DNA of 58,385 nt. Origin: Olavius algarvensis associated proteobacterium Delta 3. GTDB lineage: Bacteria > Desulfobacterota > Desulfobacteria > Desulfobacterales > CAFBRK01. Positions 37,022-45,941 of the stretch are shown one piece after another. The position numbers and the translations under genes were made by a program. Every line of letters starts with the position of its first letter. Position 1 is the first letter of the stretch. The notes beneath the pieces were generated by a model. That model was given only the letters and a program-made list of their open reading frames with translations, was not told where the DNA came from and did no database searches. The stretch lies in assembly GCA_903231505.1 (NCBI GenBank), contig CAFBRK010000298.1, positions 1-58,385 on the forward strand, in the 5' to 3' direction.

Positions 37022-37738
37022 TCTATAAGTGCGGATTTGTATTGACGGACGTCCTCCAAATTCAATAACAAATATGCTAATGCGAAGCACTTCTCTGATT
37101 TCTCCCGATCATCTCACTATTCCCATCTGCCCTGAAAATTGCGCAACCGCCCAGCGGATTGTGCTCTCAGATTGATCTATCAGCATCTTGAATCATGTAA
37201 TTTCGATAAGTTATATTCTGGCACGGCATCTGCGGCTTTAGGGTTTGTTCGCCTCCATGCCTGAAGGAAATTACAATGCCATATTAGGATGTTGAGGTTC
37301 TTACTGAGGCCATTCGTAGGGTTTGTGATTGTTTGGGTTATATGGATCAGGATCTATATTCAGCTGAAGCAGCCACACTAATTGCCCTTGTTTATGAAAG
37401 TTTGATTTGAGGTGAGATCCCGAGTGGTTTTTTAGATCTGATTTCGGAGCATCTCAAGGATGGCCGGAAATGAAATCTGTGGACAGATGTTTCGGGAAGA
37501 AGGGCGAAAATCAGTTATCTTACAATAATTAGTGCACCTACTTGCTTGGCCGGTATCCAGAGAGGGATGATATCCTTTTTAAATGAGGACTCTGAAGGGC
37601 GTGTTATGTACGATGGACTATGCTGGAGAATTTTCGATTTGGATGGGCTCACCAGCTCTTGAAAAAATTATACAACAGTTATAATAAAAAATTGTCCCAC
37701 CGCATACCCGTTCCAATTTTAAATAACCGGAGGGTGAC
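37022..37738. other. Gene-free stretch with decayed coding traces
   Basis: No intact gene. A plus-strand run at about 37290-37410 reads DVEVLTEAIRRVCDCLGYMD and SAEAATLIALVYESLI before a stop, which looks like a fragment of a former gene. Frames beyond it are broken by stops. No family recognised. Confidence 0.4.
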
Positions 37739-38058
37739 ATGAATCACATCCCGTTCAGAGCTATCGTAGTGACTCTGTTGATTTGCCTCTAGTACGCTTA
37801 CAAGCATTTGCACAAATCCCTGTCGGGATTGCACCTTACAGCATTAAGTGGCTATTCGATGAGGAGGCAAATTGTGGATCCATAACTGTACATGATGTCC
37901 GGACCCAAAGCGATCGCCTTGAAAAGCTCTATCAGGTGATTGATCAGTTAGGCGCTGATATCATTGCATTCCAGGAAATCAGGGACCGAGATGCCTTGGA
38001 GTTGGTATTCCCAGGCAATGAGTGCTTGGTTCATTTAGTACCTATAATTGTAAGATAA
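37739..38058 (+). pseudogene. Remnant of an endonuclease/exonuclease/phosphatase-family protein
   Basis: ATG 37739 opens a signal-peptide-like stretch (MNHIPFRAIVVTLLICL) that ends in TAG. A shifted frame then reads PYSIKWLFDEEAN, LEKLYQVIDQLGADIIAFQE and IRDRDALELVF. This is the N-terminal part of the EEP fold (consensus IATWNIKWL and ADVIALQE). It stops at 38058 without the rest of the catalytic domain, so it is both frameshifted and truncated. Confidence 0.65.
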
Positions 38059-38098
38059 AAACAGACTTCTGAAAATAATATATCGTTTAGGATATAAA

Positions 38099-39019
38099 AT
38101 GAAGCAACATATCAAAAGATGGATTCGTCTTTTTCTAACAGATTTTCAAGTGACCTTGAATTTTGTGGCAGTAATAATAATTTTTTATCTTTTGTTTTTA
38201 GTATTTATAGTAGTAGAAAGTACAAGGGAATTCAGTCTTACGGCTGTGATAACATTATTATCTACCTTAGTAGTATTTTTTTTAATAAGAAATCGTCTGT
38301 ATAAAATTAAATTCGGTGGAATCAATGCAGAATTAGCCGAAGAAACGAAAAAAACTAAATCATTATATTGGATTCATAAAGGGGATCTTGCATTAGAAAA
38401 TGAGCAGTATGAGTATGCTGAATATTGCTTTAGAACAGCATTAAAGAAAAATGAGGATGTAACTCTTTCACACATTGGCATTGCAAAAACAATCAGACGA
38501 TACTACTCATTAGATAGACAAATTAATGAATTAAAAAAAGGTAAAGTTACTTTTGATTTAATAAAGAAAAATTTTCAAAGGGCAATCAAATTGTGTGAAA
38601 ATGCTCTGGAAACGGAAAACAAATATGCAGAAGAGGGGGGTAAAATAGACAAAGGTCCGATTTATTTGCAATTGGCACTAATTTATTATGAATTCCATAA
38701 ATACATATCTTATGATAAAAACTTTTATAAATCGATAGAAGACATTTGTAAACAAAACGTTAAGGGATTAAAGATTGATACTACTATAGATAAAAAAACT
38801 ATTGAGTCTTTACATGTAGCAAAGGAAGAGTTTAATAAAACGTGTGAAATCGATGTCATTTTTAAAAAAGGTTTCGAAGTATATCAGGGGAAAGATTTAT
38901 TGCGAATAAGATTGATTTCGGATAAACAATTCTGCAAGATAGAAAAAGACAAATCTAATCTTTTTAATATTATGATGGAAATCGTAGAGGGAAAAGAAAA
39001 TGCAGAGAAAAAAATTTGA
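38099..39019 (+). CDS. Membrane protein with TPR-like region
   Basis: A 306-residue protein. Two hydrophobic segments (about 20-40: FVAVIIIFYLLFLVFIVV; about 47-64: LTAVITLLSTLVVFFLI) are followed by a cytoplasmic, Lys-rich helical domain. GDLALENEQYEYAEYCFRTALKKNED at about 100 is TPR-like, and further helical pairs follow to the C-terminus. AT-rich codon use differs from the neighbouring genes. ATG 38099 has AGGATAT upstream. Its end overlaps the radical SAM gene start by 20 bases, indicating co-expression. It may be a scaffold or partner of that enzyme. No family recognised beyond TPR. Confidence 0.65.
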   Translation: MKQHIKRWIRLFLTDFQVTLNFVAVIIIFYLLFLVFIVVESTREFSLTAVITLLSTLVVFFLIRNRLYKIKFGGINAELAEETKKTKSLYWIHKGDLALENEQYEYAEYCFRTALKKNEDVTLSHIGIAKTIRRYYSLDRQINELKKGKVTFDLIKKNFQRAIKLCENALETENKYAEEGGKIDKGPIYLQLALIYYEFHKYISYDKNFYKSIEDICKQNVKGLKIDTTIDKKTIESLHVAKEEFNKTCEIDVIFKKGFEVYQGKDLLRIRLISDKQFCKIEKDKSNLFNIMMEIVEGKENAEKKI

Positions 39020-39839
39020 TTCGGTTGAAACTTCTAAAGACAGGTTTTGTGCTCCGGTAAGAATTTTCGATTTCGATAACGCCTGTGCGCCTGTCAGAAA
39101 TGCAATCGCTTCTTATGGCAGTAGGAAGTGTTTAAACAAAAAAAAATATGATATTATATGGCTCGAAATTACAAATAAATGTAACCTAAATTGCATACAT
39201 TGTTATTCGAACTCCTCCGATTCCGCACATGCACCCAAAATGACACGAAATGATTGGATTAATTTACTAATCGAATGTTCAGAATCGGGGATAAGACATG
39301 TCCAGTTTACAGGCGGTGAACCTATTCTAAACCCAGATCTATTCGATCTGATTTTAACAGCTAAAAAATTAAACATTGAAACAACAGAGATTTATACTAA
39401 CGGAACTCTCCTAAATGATAACATTTTAAAATTTCTTAAAATGCATAATGTTTCTCTGGCATTTTCCATTTATGGTAATAATTCGCAAACTCATAATGCT
39501 TTTACTAGAGTCCCTGGCAGTTTCGAGCAGACAATTCGCGGCATTATAAAAGCGCAAAGGTATGGCATAAATATCCGAGCGTCAATAATCAGCATTTGCG
39601 AATCGATTCAGAATCAAGACGAGATCGTACGTTTTCTGAAGCAAATGAATATTCGATCTTTCTGTATAGATCGTGTTAAAGGTGTTGGTAGGGGCAATGC
39701 TTTATTTCCTGAAAAAGCATTTGTGTGTTCTAAAGCTTGTATTAATTTAAACAAAAAATGTATTTCTTGTAATGGTGATATCTTTTCTTGTATTTTTCAC
39801 CGTGAAAGGAAGTCAGGAAACTTTTTATCAAACAATTGA
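39000..39839 (+). CDS. Radical SAM protein with C-terminal Cys cluster
   Basis: A 279-residue radical SAM enzyme. The 4Fe-4S motif CNLNCIHC lies at 61-68, followed by the GGEP motif in HVQFTGGEPILNPD. A short Cys-rich C-terminus (CSKACINLNKKCISCNGDIFSCIF) resembles a reduced SPASM/Twitch auxiliary cluster site. Such proteins modify peptides or small molecules by radical chemistry. The ATG overlaps the TPR-like gene, and AGAGGGAAAAGAA upstream serves as ribosome-binding site. The opposite-strand gene at 40016-41473 is another radical SAM enzyme; whether they belong together is unclear. It is somewhat short at the C-terminus. Confidence 0.82.
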   Translation: MQRKKFDSVETSKDRFCAPVRIFDFDNACAPVRNAIASYGSRKCLNKKKYDIIWLEITNKCNLNCIHCYSNSSDSAHAPKMTRNDWINLLIECSESGIRHVQFTGGEPILNPDLFDLILTAKKLNIETTEIYTNGTLLNDNILKFLKMHNVSLAFSIYGNNSQTHNAFTRVPGSFEQTIRGIIKAQRYGINIRASIISICESIQNQDEIVRFLKQMNIRSFCIDRVKGVGRGNALFPEKAFVCSKACINLNKKCISCNGDIFSCIFHRERKSGNFLSNN

Positions 39840-40015
39840 TATTAATTGAAGACCTTAATTGGGACAAGCTAAATTAACCTGCATCATAATTTAAAATAGT
39901 AATAACTGTATTAGATTCTTTCTATATCTGAGGGATTACGGGACGTCTATTGGTTTATAAGTTTCTCAGAAGTCGGTGTTCAATAGATCTCCCCCATTTC
40001 ACAGTCAAATTTCTG

Positions 40016-41473
40016 TCAGTAGAATCGCTGTCCCAGGGGAGCATAGGGACATCGAGGGTCAGGCCAGTCAGGCTTATCCAGCCCATAAGCTTTTAACACG
40101 AATTTGTAACACCTCCCCTTTACTGTGTTGCATCGTTCGAAATCGAAACAAAACTTGCATTCACCGGACTTAACGTTGTCCTGCGATGGAAATGCGAGAC
40201 GCAGCGCTCTTTCACCATCCCATATTTCCGCAATCGACTGATCTGAGGCATCCCCAATAATGAATTCCGGATGATAGTACAGCTCCTCACAGACCGTCAC
40301 CTTGCCGTCCGGAAGCAATACAAAGCTTGACCGGTTTCCAGAGCATTGCGATCTCCCTTCGTAATCTTTGGATTTCTCATAAAAGGTTGAGGGTGGTGTG
40401 CCTTCATCTGCAAAATTGATATTTGCTTGTGGAAAATCTACTAGGACTGAATTTACCGTTTCTCTGACCTCACTATCAGCCGCCGGCTCAAGACAGAATT
40501 TATCATCATGTCTATACAAAGATTTACCGTAGGGCGTTAAGGATATCCGTCGAACATTGCTTCCGTACTCAGACAGCAAGTACCGCAAGAGGTCATCCAT
40601 CTTATTATAGTTATACGGCGTTATCACCGAATTAATGGCGAAACTCAATCCCATTTTAGTTGTTTTCCTTAGGCTCTCAAGGATCCTTGCGGTACCTCCC
40701 TCTCTTCCAATCAACCAGTCGTTGATGGCTTCATCAAGACAGTCAAGACTAAATTGAAGAGATACGGAACTAAGCTCCCTAATACAAGCCAGCTGATTTT
40801 CCGAGAGGAAGCATTTTGTCGGCACCTCCGTTTGAATACCAGCCTTGTGGTAAAGCCTCAGTATCTCGAGGATTTCCGGATGACAAAATGGATCACCGCC
40901 AGAAATACCAGCACTATACACACCCATATGACGTATTTCTTCGACGATCTCACCTATCCGATCGAGCGGCAGCAATCTGTTTCTATGATTGCCAAGATCG
41001 GAATAGCAGTAACGACAACTTGTCGCACACTTGTAGCAAATCTCATGCACCATATCAGTCGGCCGCGCGCAACGCGTTGTCTTTAGATCGGGCACGCCAG
41101 CAATCAGAAAGTCGTTTGGGTTATAACGCGGAATGGAGGACAGGGGTACATCGTCGACTGGTATCAGAGGTTCAACTTCCAGCACCCGAAGGGACTGCAG
41201 TATCAACAGTGCTTCGTCCCTTACGAATTCAATTTCCTGGTTGGTAAGATGCTTCCAAATTTCTAGGACAGCACCAAACGACATGTCGCCGTTGTGAAGC
41301 GACAGGAACAGCGCTGCTCGCGGTGACAAGAAATGATGGAATGTCCCGATGCCCGATTCCTCCGGCAATCGTGCATACAGAACTGCTCGGGTTCCATCCG
41401 GTCTTAAGGCAAGATCGGGGTTCAGCACAAAGCGCTGCTGGAGGTACTCTTCCTGCTTCAGGTTTCGTGCCAT
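40016..41473 (-). CDS. Radical SAM/SPASM peptide maturase
   Basis: A 485-residue protein. Residues 15-105 look like a RiPP recognition (PqqD-like) element (ALRPDGTRAVLYAR, then SPRAALFLSLHNGD). The radical SAM core has C149, C153 and C156 in CATSCRYC, then SAGISGGDPFCHPEI. The C-terminal SPASM region has at least seven Cys (NRSSFVLLPDGKVTVCEELY, SGECKFCFDFERC, GRCYKF) for auxiliary 4Fe-4S clusters. This architecture is that of maturases that crosslink Cys or other residues in ribosomal peptides. A Cys-rich small ORF 59 bases upstream on the same strand is the probable substrate. Product chemistry (thioether versus C-C) cannot be read from sequence. Confidence 0.85.
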   Translation of the reverse strand: MARNLKQEEYLQQRFVLNPDLALRPDGTRAVLYARLPEESGIGTFHHFLSPRAALFLSLHNGDMSFGAVLEIWKHLTNQEIEFVRDEALLILQSLRVLEVEPLIPVDDVPLSSIPRYNPNDFLIAGVPDLKTTRCARPTDMVHEICYKCATSCRYCYSDLGNHRNRLLPLDRIGEIVEEIRHMGVYSAGISGGDPFCHPEILEILRLYHKAGIQTEVPTKCFLSENQLACIRELSSVSLQFSLDCLDEAINDWLIGREGGTARILESLRKTTKMGLSFAINSVITPYNYNKMDDLLRYLLSEYGSNVRRISLTPYGKSLYRHDDKFCLEPAADSEVRETVNSVLVDFPQANINFADEGTPPSTFYEKSKDYEGRSQCSGNRSSFVLLPDGKVTVCEELYYHPEFIIGDASDQSIAEIWDGERALRLAFPSQDNVKSGECKFCFDFERCNTVKGRCYKFVLKAYGLDKPDWPDPRCPYAPLGQRFY

Positions 41474-41532
41474 TTTGATATGGACAGACCCTGCTGGAAT
41501 CTAAATAACGATCTTATTTGAGGCGGGCTCTA

Positions 41533-41766
41533 CTAGCGTTTAAGCAGGGCGATCAAAGCTTCCAGAATCTCTGGTGCATCAGGGCTGGTTCTAGCAACGA
41601 TTCCACCGGTACTGGAACCGTTCATACACGTGATGCATCGATACTTACAAGACCCCCCTTCGCAAGACGTGGCCAACTCCCCAGAGAAGATCTTTAGAGC
41701 CTCGACAGAAATACCTAGCGTCTCAAGCGCCTCTGCTACTTGTCTTGCTCTTATTTGTTCCTCCAT
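41533..41766 (-). CDS. Candidate Cys-rich RiPP precursor peptide
   Basis: A 77-residue peptide. A helical leader-like N-terminus (ARQVAEALETLGISVEALK) precedes a core with four cysteines at 35, 40, 44 and 47 (SCEGGSCKYRCITC) and a Gly/Ser-rich NGSSTGG. A helical tail (APEILEALIALLKR) follows, so the core is internal rather than terminal. ATG 41766 is preceded by a strong GGGAGGAATC ribosome-binding site. Position directly upstream of a radical SAM/SPASM maturase supports a precursor role. No known RiPP class is recognised. Confidence 0.7.
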   Translation of the reverse strand: MEEQIRARQVAEALETLGISVEALKIFSGELATSCEGGSCKYRCITCMNGSSTGGIVARTSPDAPEILEALIALLKR

Positions 41767-42304
41767 GATTCCTCCCTTCTTTGATGTGACGGAACTTCCA
41801 AGGATCAGAATTTGCTTTTTGGAAGGGGATCAAGCTAGAATCCCTATCCTGCCATGGTTGTGTAACGGCATGTGAGGCTTAACAACATGTTGTGCCGCCG
41901 TCGATGTGGCCGTGCATCCCAACCGGCACTACTTGATATAAAATTCTATAAAAAATCAAGATCGCATTGTCAAGATGCCATCTCGGGTCTAAACCGCCTG
42001 AATACAGCCGTTTTGGAGACATCGATCCTATCGTCATGCATACTGCTTTTGTTCGAATGGGAAATGCGACCATAAGGAATTAGGGTCGGACCACTGCAAC
42101 ACTTCGTAAATACAATATAAAGCAATATAATCGCCCCCCAAAACAGGCCTATATTGCGTTTTTCAATGGCAAAAACATCGATATAGAATCTGGAGGACAA
42201 GGGGACGGGCATGATTTTAGGCGTTTCTCTGGATTGCTGAAAAAAAGCACCTACCTTGATTGCCTACGCATCTTGTAGTTCGGAAAATAGAGCCATAAAG
42301 GTCG
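41767..42304. other. Gene-free stretch
   Basis: No gene supported. It holds a 12-bp perfect palindrome ACAACATGTTGT at 41882-41893, and near 42080-42090 the dispersed phrase GGGTCGGACCA, which recurs near 34714 and 45535 and, inverted, near 5393. Confidence 0.5.
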
Positions 42305-42436
42305 CTAAAATGGGGCCTTCCCGATACGCCAGGTATCGATTGGCAAATTATAATACTCGATGGTTTGGAGCAGCCGGATCCAGTACTTTTTATCTTTTCC
42401 CGATTCCAGTATCAGAACGATTCCGGCCTTCCTTTT
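42305..42436 (-). pseudogene. C-terminal fragment of a paralogue of the 36370-36744 gene
   Basis: KAGIVLILESGKDKKYWIRL and TIEYYNLPIDTWRIGK match the last ~44 residues of the protein at 36370-36744 with few changes. Upstream of KRKAG the sequence is unrelated and contains the phrase GAATAGGGGACGTT, also found near 32806. Only the 3' end of the gene survives. Confidence 0.82.
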
Positions 42437-42672
42437 GGAACCAAAGAATAGGGGACGTTGGTAGGTTTTAAAGGTTATTGGTATCTTAGGCATGTCAACG
42501 TAACCAACCTAATATTTCTTTCAGTGATGCCCGTAAAACCGTTGGTTTCTCCGTTCTCACTGCCGATAATGGTATGATGATGTTGAATTTTAAAAATTAC
42601 TAAAATCACGATAGTTATCCCCCAACCTTTAATTTCCATCAGTTCAGAAGATAAGAAATCAACAATTTTTTA

Positions 42673-42701
42673 TTGACAATAGGACAAAAACGTCCTAATC
42701 G
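42673..42701 (+). promoter_or_regulatory. hicAB promoter and operator
   Basis: The -35 box TTGACA (42673-42678) is followed by a perfect 6-bp inverted repeat TAGGAC-6nt-GTCCTA (42680-42697). This covers the spacer and enters a weak -10 (TAATCG, 42696-42701, 17-bp spacing). The placement suits repression by the HicB helix-turn-helix. The hicA ATG follows 8 bases later, so the mRNA is nearly leaderless. Confidence 0.62.
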
Positions 42702-42708
42702 AAGATTT

Positions 42709-42909
42709 ATGAAAGCCAGAGAGCTGATCAGAAAATTACGAAAACAAGGCGTTGAAATCATAAAAGGGAGAGGTAAGGGCGGCCATTACCTCGCAAGGTA
42801 TCGAGGAAATCAGACAACGATACCAGTACATGGAGACGCCGATCTCGGGCCCCAGTTCATAAAAATGCTCTGCAAACAACTCGGGATTCCGCCGGATAAT
42901 ATTCTGTAA
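42709..42909 (+). CDS. hicA: HicA-type toxin
   Basis: A 66-residue double-stranded RNA-binding-fold protein: MKARELIRKLRKQGVEIIKG, then GKGGHYLARYRGNQTTIPVHGD with the active-site-type His in GGHY. HicA proteins are mRNA interferases that stop growth until neutralised by HicB. ATG 42709 is the first Met at the normal family start. The stop is 12 bases before the hicB ATG. Length is typical (55-80 residues). Confidence 0.9.
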   Translation: MKARELIRKLRKQGVEIIKGRGKGGHYLARYRGNQTTIPVHGDADLGPQFIKMLCKQLGIPPDNIL

Positions 42910-42921
42910 TTGGAGGCAACA

Positions 42922-43353
42922 ATGTTACAAAGCTACCCAGTCATACTAACGAAAGATGAAAATAGTTCGGTTATTGCACAATTTCCTGACGTACCAGAGG
43001 CGATGACCGTTGGCGCGGATGAGACCAATGCGCTGGATTGGGCCCAGGATGCACTGGTCGTCGCATTAACCGGGTATATAGATGAAAGACGCGATATTCC
43101 ACCCCCTTCAAAACTTAAGAAAGGGCAAGAATTGGTGCATCTTCCGGCACAGGTCGCCATGAAGCTCGCTATCTATCAAAGCATGCGTGATCAAGGCGTC
43201 ACACAGGCAGCTTTAGGTGAATGTATGGGGGTTGATGGAAGACAGGTCCGTCGCATTCTGAATCTCGATCATAACACAAGCGTTTCTCAACTAGTCCGTG
43301 CACTAAAATGCTTAGGCAAAGAACTTGTCATTGACATAAGAAATGCGGCTTAG
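42922..43353 (+). CDS. hicB: HicB-type antitoxin
   Basis: A 143-residue antitoxin. The N-terminal HicB domain has SYPVILTKDENSSVIAQFPD, VPEAMTVGADE and ALDWAQDALVVAL, a partly degraded RNase H-like fold. The C-terminal helix-turn-helix is of the XRE type (MRDQGVTQAALGECMGVDGRQVRRIL) and would bind the inverted repeat in front of hicA. ATG 42922 lies behind TTGGAGG. It should sequester HicA and repress the operon. Confidence 0.9.
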   Translation: MLQSYPVILTKDENSSVIAQFPDVPEAMTVGADETNALDWAQDALVVALTGYIDERRDIPPPSKLKKGQELVHLPAQVAMKLAIYQSMRDQGVTQAALGECMGVDGRQVRRILNLDHNTSVSQLVRALKCLGKELVIDIRNAA

Positions 43354-43376
43354 CTTTAGCCTGGTGAGGAAAATAA

Positions 43377-43718
43377 ATGAAAATTGATATAGCCAAATTG
43401 AGCGAGAAAGAACTTGTAGAACTCAATCATCAAATTGTTGAAAGATTAAAATATTTGGAGTCTAAGCGTACCCATGAACAAATGATGGAATTCAAAGTTG
43501 GGGAAAAAGTTAGCTTTGAACCACCGGGTCGTGAAAAACGGACCGGGATCCTTGTTAAGTACAATAGAAAAATGGTGAGCATTGTAACCGAAACCGGTGA
43601 GCGTTGGAACGTGCCTCCCCAATTATTAGTCAAAGTCAAAGGTATGAAACCGGCTAAGCGCTCGGAGGAAAAGGTCGTCAAACTAAAGAATTATAATCAT
43701 AAAAAATCGATCAAGTGA
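43377..43718 (+). CDS. Conserved hypothetical protein with KOW/SH3-like core
   Basis: A 113-residue protein. The N-terminal helix (LSEKELVELNHQIVERLKYLES) is followed by a small barrel-like segment, FKVGEKVSFEPPGREKRTGILVKYNRKMVSIVTETGERWNV, and a basic tail. I recognise this as a common small bacterial protein annotated as hypothetical; the barrel suggests nucleic acid or protein binding. It starts 23 bases after hicB with GTGAGG upstream, so it may be co-transcribed with the toxin-antitoxin pair, though not required by it. Confidence 0.75.
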   Translation: MKIDIAKLSEKELVELNHQIVERLKYLESKRTHEQMMEFKVGEKVSFEPPGREKRTGILVKYNRKMVSIVTETGERWNVPPQLLVKVKGMKPAKRSEEKVVKLKNYNHKKSIK

Positions 43719-43729
43719 ACGCTCTCTTT

Positions 43730-44404
43730 CTATTTCCCATGCTCCCAGCTATCGAGAATTCGTAACACTTGCGAGTAGACCCTGTCCCGTGCCTCCCACC
43801 GATCGACTCCCTGCAGAAGCAGATCATCATAGTTGGTTTCCGTATGACGAACATGCGCGGTCACAGCGAGTCTTACGGCATTCGCATGGAAGACTTTGGC
43901 GGCGGCGCTTCGGCCCACACGGCCGCTGTATTTTCGGCAGGCATGCTCGGCAATTTCGTGCTCTCTACCCTCTAGGCAATCCGGATAGAGTTCGCGCACG
44001 CGATCGGCGAATTTCCGGATATATTCCACATCCAGTTCGGCCCGGCGGGCCGCCGCCAATTCACGGGCTCTCTTTCTGGCGTCCTCATCAGCAGCACATT
44101 CTTCTTCAGCACGCTCCAGGGCGTCATTTTCGACGAGAAGCCCCTGACGCTCATAGCGTTTGCGAGCCCGCGACCATTTGACGACCACGGCCGACAATCT
44201 GGAGTGTTTCCGGGAGCGGCGGGTGAGCGCGGCATCCCCGGCCGGAAGAAACACCAAATGATCCAGATCGGCACATGTCAAGCAATAAGCGTTTTTCTTG
44301 TCGTCGAGCGTGATCCAGGCGCCTCGGCCGAGTTCCTGGCTGCATTCATCGCATGTCGCGTTTCTGGTCGAGATAAATACGGTGATGTCTTTGGCTTTCG
44401 CCAT
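43730..44404 (-). CDS. DUF2293 domain protein with N-terminal zinc ribbon
   Basis: A 224-residue protein. The N-terminus has a CxxC pair (ATCDECSQ) and a second (AYCLTCADLDHL), forming a likely zinc ribbon. The middle is a charged coiled coil (ALERAEEECAADEDARKRARE). The C-terminal ~90 residues match DUF2293 (VRELYPDCLEGREHEIAEHAC, then KVFHANAVRLAVTAHVRH). ATG 44404 is chosen behind GGAGGCTTC. It lies 72 bases after the frameshifted upstream gene in the same direction, probably the same operon. Function unknown. Confidence 0.82.
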   Translation of the reverse strand: MAKAKDITVFISTRNATCDECSQELGRGAWITLDDKKNAYCLTCADLDHLVFLPAGDAALTRRSRKHSRLSAVVVKWSRARKRYERQGLLVENDALERAEEECAADEDARKRARELAAARRAELDVEYIRKFADRVRELYPDCLEGREHEIAEHACRKYSGRVGRSAAAKVFHANAVRLAVTAHVRHTETNYDDLLLQGVDRWEARDRVYSQVLRILDSWEHGK

Positions 44405-44476
44405 CGAAGAAGCCTCCGTTTTTCGGTATGTGGACAATGCCGCGGTCGTTTTAAAGCAAGAGATATACAACCATCA

Positions 44477-45314
44477 CTATTCACCGATCATATGGGCCAT
44501 CAAGCTTTCTTTGGCCGGGTCAAGATTCGGCAGAGCGTCACTCTGATGAAGCTCGCAATCTAATGCTCGTGCAAAGGGCGCTATCAGATTCGCCAACAGG
44601 TCGGAACGGACCACTATCCCCGCAGGAAGCAACCTCGCACGGAATAGATGCTGGGCAAGGACTTCGGGAAGCCGTTCCCTCATCGCCCGAACATTCGGTT
44701 CGGCAGTCAGCATCTCTAAACCGACGACGATGCCCTGGTGTTCCTCAACGGCCATAAGGGCATAGCCGTTCATCATCCGTGTATCCTCTTCGCCTATTAT
44801 TGCCGGCGTCATAAAAAAATCCAACTCCAGAATCACAGAAGATCGCTCCAGCTTTTTTAGCCGGGCAACAGCGAGTTCCGGCACCGGAGCCAGGGGTTTT
44901 TCGATCGCCGGCATGGGATACCGCCTGTGCTCGTCCTTCCAGCCATCCTCCCCGGAACCGCAAACCAAGGGAACGAATCGTTTTGTAGGCATGATCTGCC
45001 ACATGGGCCCGGTCTTCGAAGGAAAGTTGGAATTGGGGAATTTCAAGGACTCTTTCAGGATACTGATCGACCTCCTCCTCGGCGATTGTCATTATATTGT
45101 ACAGGGCTTCGGCTCCGGAATATGCTGCAACAGCCATGTGGATACCCTCCGAGCCCATGATGCTCACAAAATGAACTTGGTCGGTTCCGGTCGGGTCCTG
45201 CACGCCAAAGACATCTGGCTCCGTCATCCATTTCCATGGCGCAAGTCGGCGGACCTCCGACGCCAGCTCATACAGGTGGCTCCACATGCCGGTTTGCTTT
45301 CTCGGCGTTTTCAC
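44477..45314 (-). pseudogene. Frameshifted DUF7309/DUF6930-like protein gene
   Basis: Two overlapping frames make one protein. The 5' frame (GTG 45314, with GAGGAGG upstream) reads WKWMTEPDVFGVQDP, VHFVSIMGSEGIHMAVAAY, YPERVLEIPQFQLSFEDR and IRSLGLRFRG. Sense then shifts near 44940 to a second frame reading EDGWKDEHRRYPMPA, then LELDFFMTPAIIGEED and ending SLMAHMIGE at 44477. The joined product of about 275 residues is of the type annotated DUF7309/DUF6930. A single indel, real or from sequencing, breaks it. Confidence 0.75.
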
Positions 45315-45896
45315 GGTAACAGATTCCCTCCTCAAGATATTTGGCTTAAAAGTGTTAAAATTGACGCATCGGCATGCTGCCGTACCGATGACAACCTGGA
45401 AAATCACCATTTTTGCCTGATAACAAATTCGGCCGGATACGTAAATCATTCCCACGGGAAAACATAGGGGTCACATCTTAACGGTCTGTTGCCCAAACAA
45501 CCGTTGAACCGCTCGCTTTTTGTTGAAGAGATTCGGGTCGGACCAAGATAAAAATAGATACAGGATCCAAGGATTCCAGGGTTCAAGGGTTCAAGTGAAA
45601 GGATAGATTAGGGATTCAAGGATTCAAGGGGTCAAGTGAAAGGATACATAAAGGATCCAAGGATTCGAGGAGTCAGGGGGCTGAGGGAATAGATTATACA
45701 AATGTCAATAATGTTTATACCAAAAACGCTAGTCTAAGACCATTCCTATGTTGCAATCAGACGACTAATCTTCAGATGCTATGTAAGTTTTTAGCTTCAG
45801 GAATTCGTGATATAATATTCCTACAAATTAAAAATTCATCACTATATCCAATCTTGGCTCTCTCATCGGGTTCTTTTTATCGCTTTACTCAATCTG
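45315..45896. other. Gene-free stretch with tandem repeat
   Basis: No gene supported. The centre is the ~45-bp tandem repeat at 45558-45690. The phrase GGGTCGGACCAAGATAA at about 45535-45551 is shared with the region after the DUF429 gene (near 34714). Confidence 0.5.
45558..45690. repeat. Degenerate ~45-bp tandem repeat
   Basis: Three imperfect units built on AAGGATTC-AGG-TTCAAGTGAAAGGATA. The third is the most diverged (AAGGATTCGAGGAGTCAGGG). Non-coding. Confidence 0.75.
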
Positions 45897-45941
45897 ATGA
45901 TGCGCCTGTCAGCGGGTTCTTCGTTTACGGAGATTAGAAAA

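Noticed and set aside
36800..37090. A 96-codon minus-strand frame
   Set aside because: It is antisense to the ribbon-helix-helix gene at 36866-37021, which has the recognisable fold pattern.
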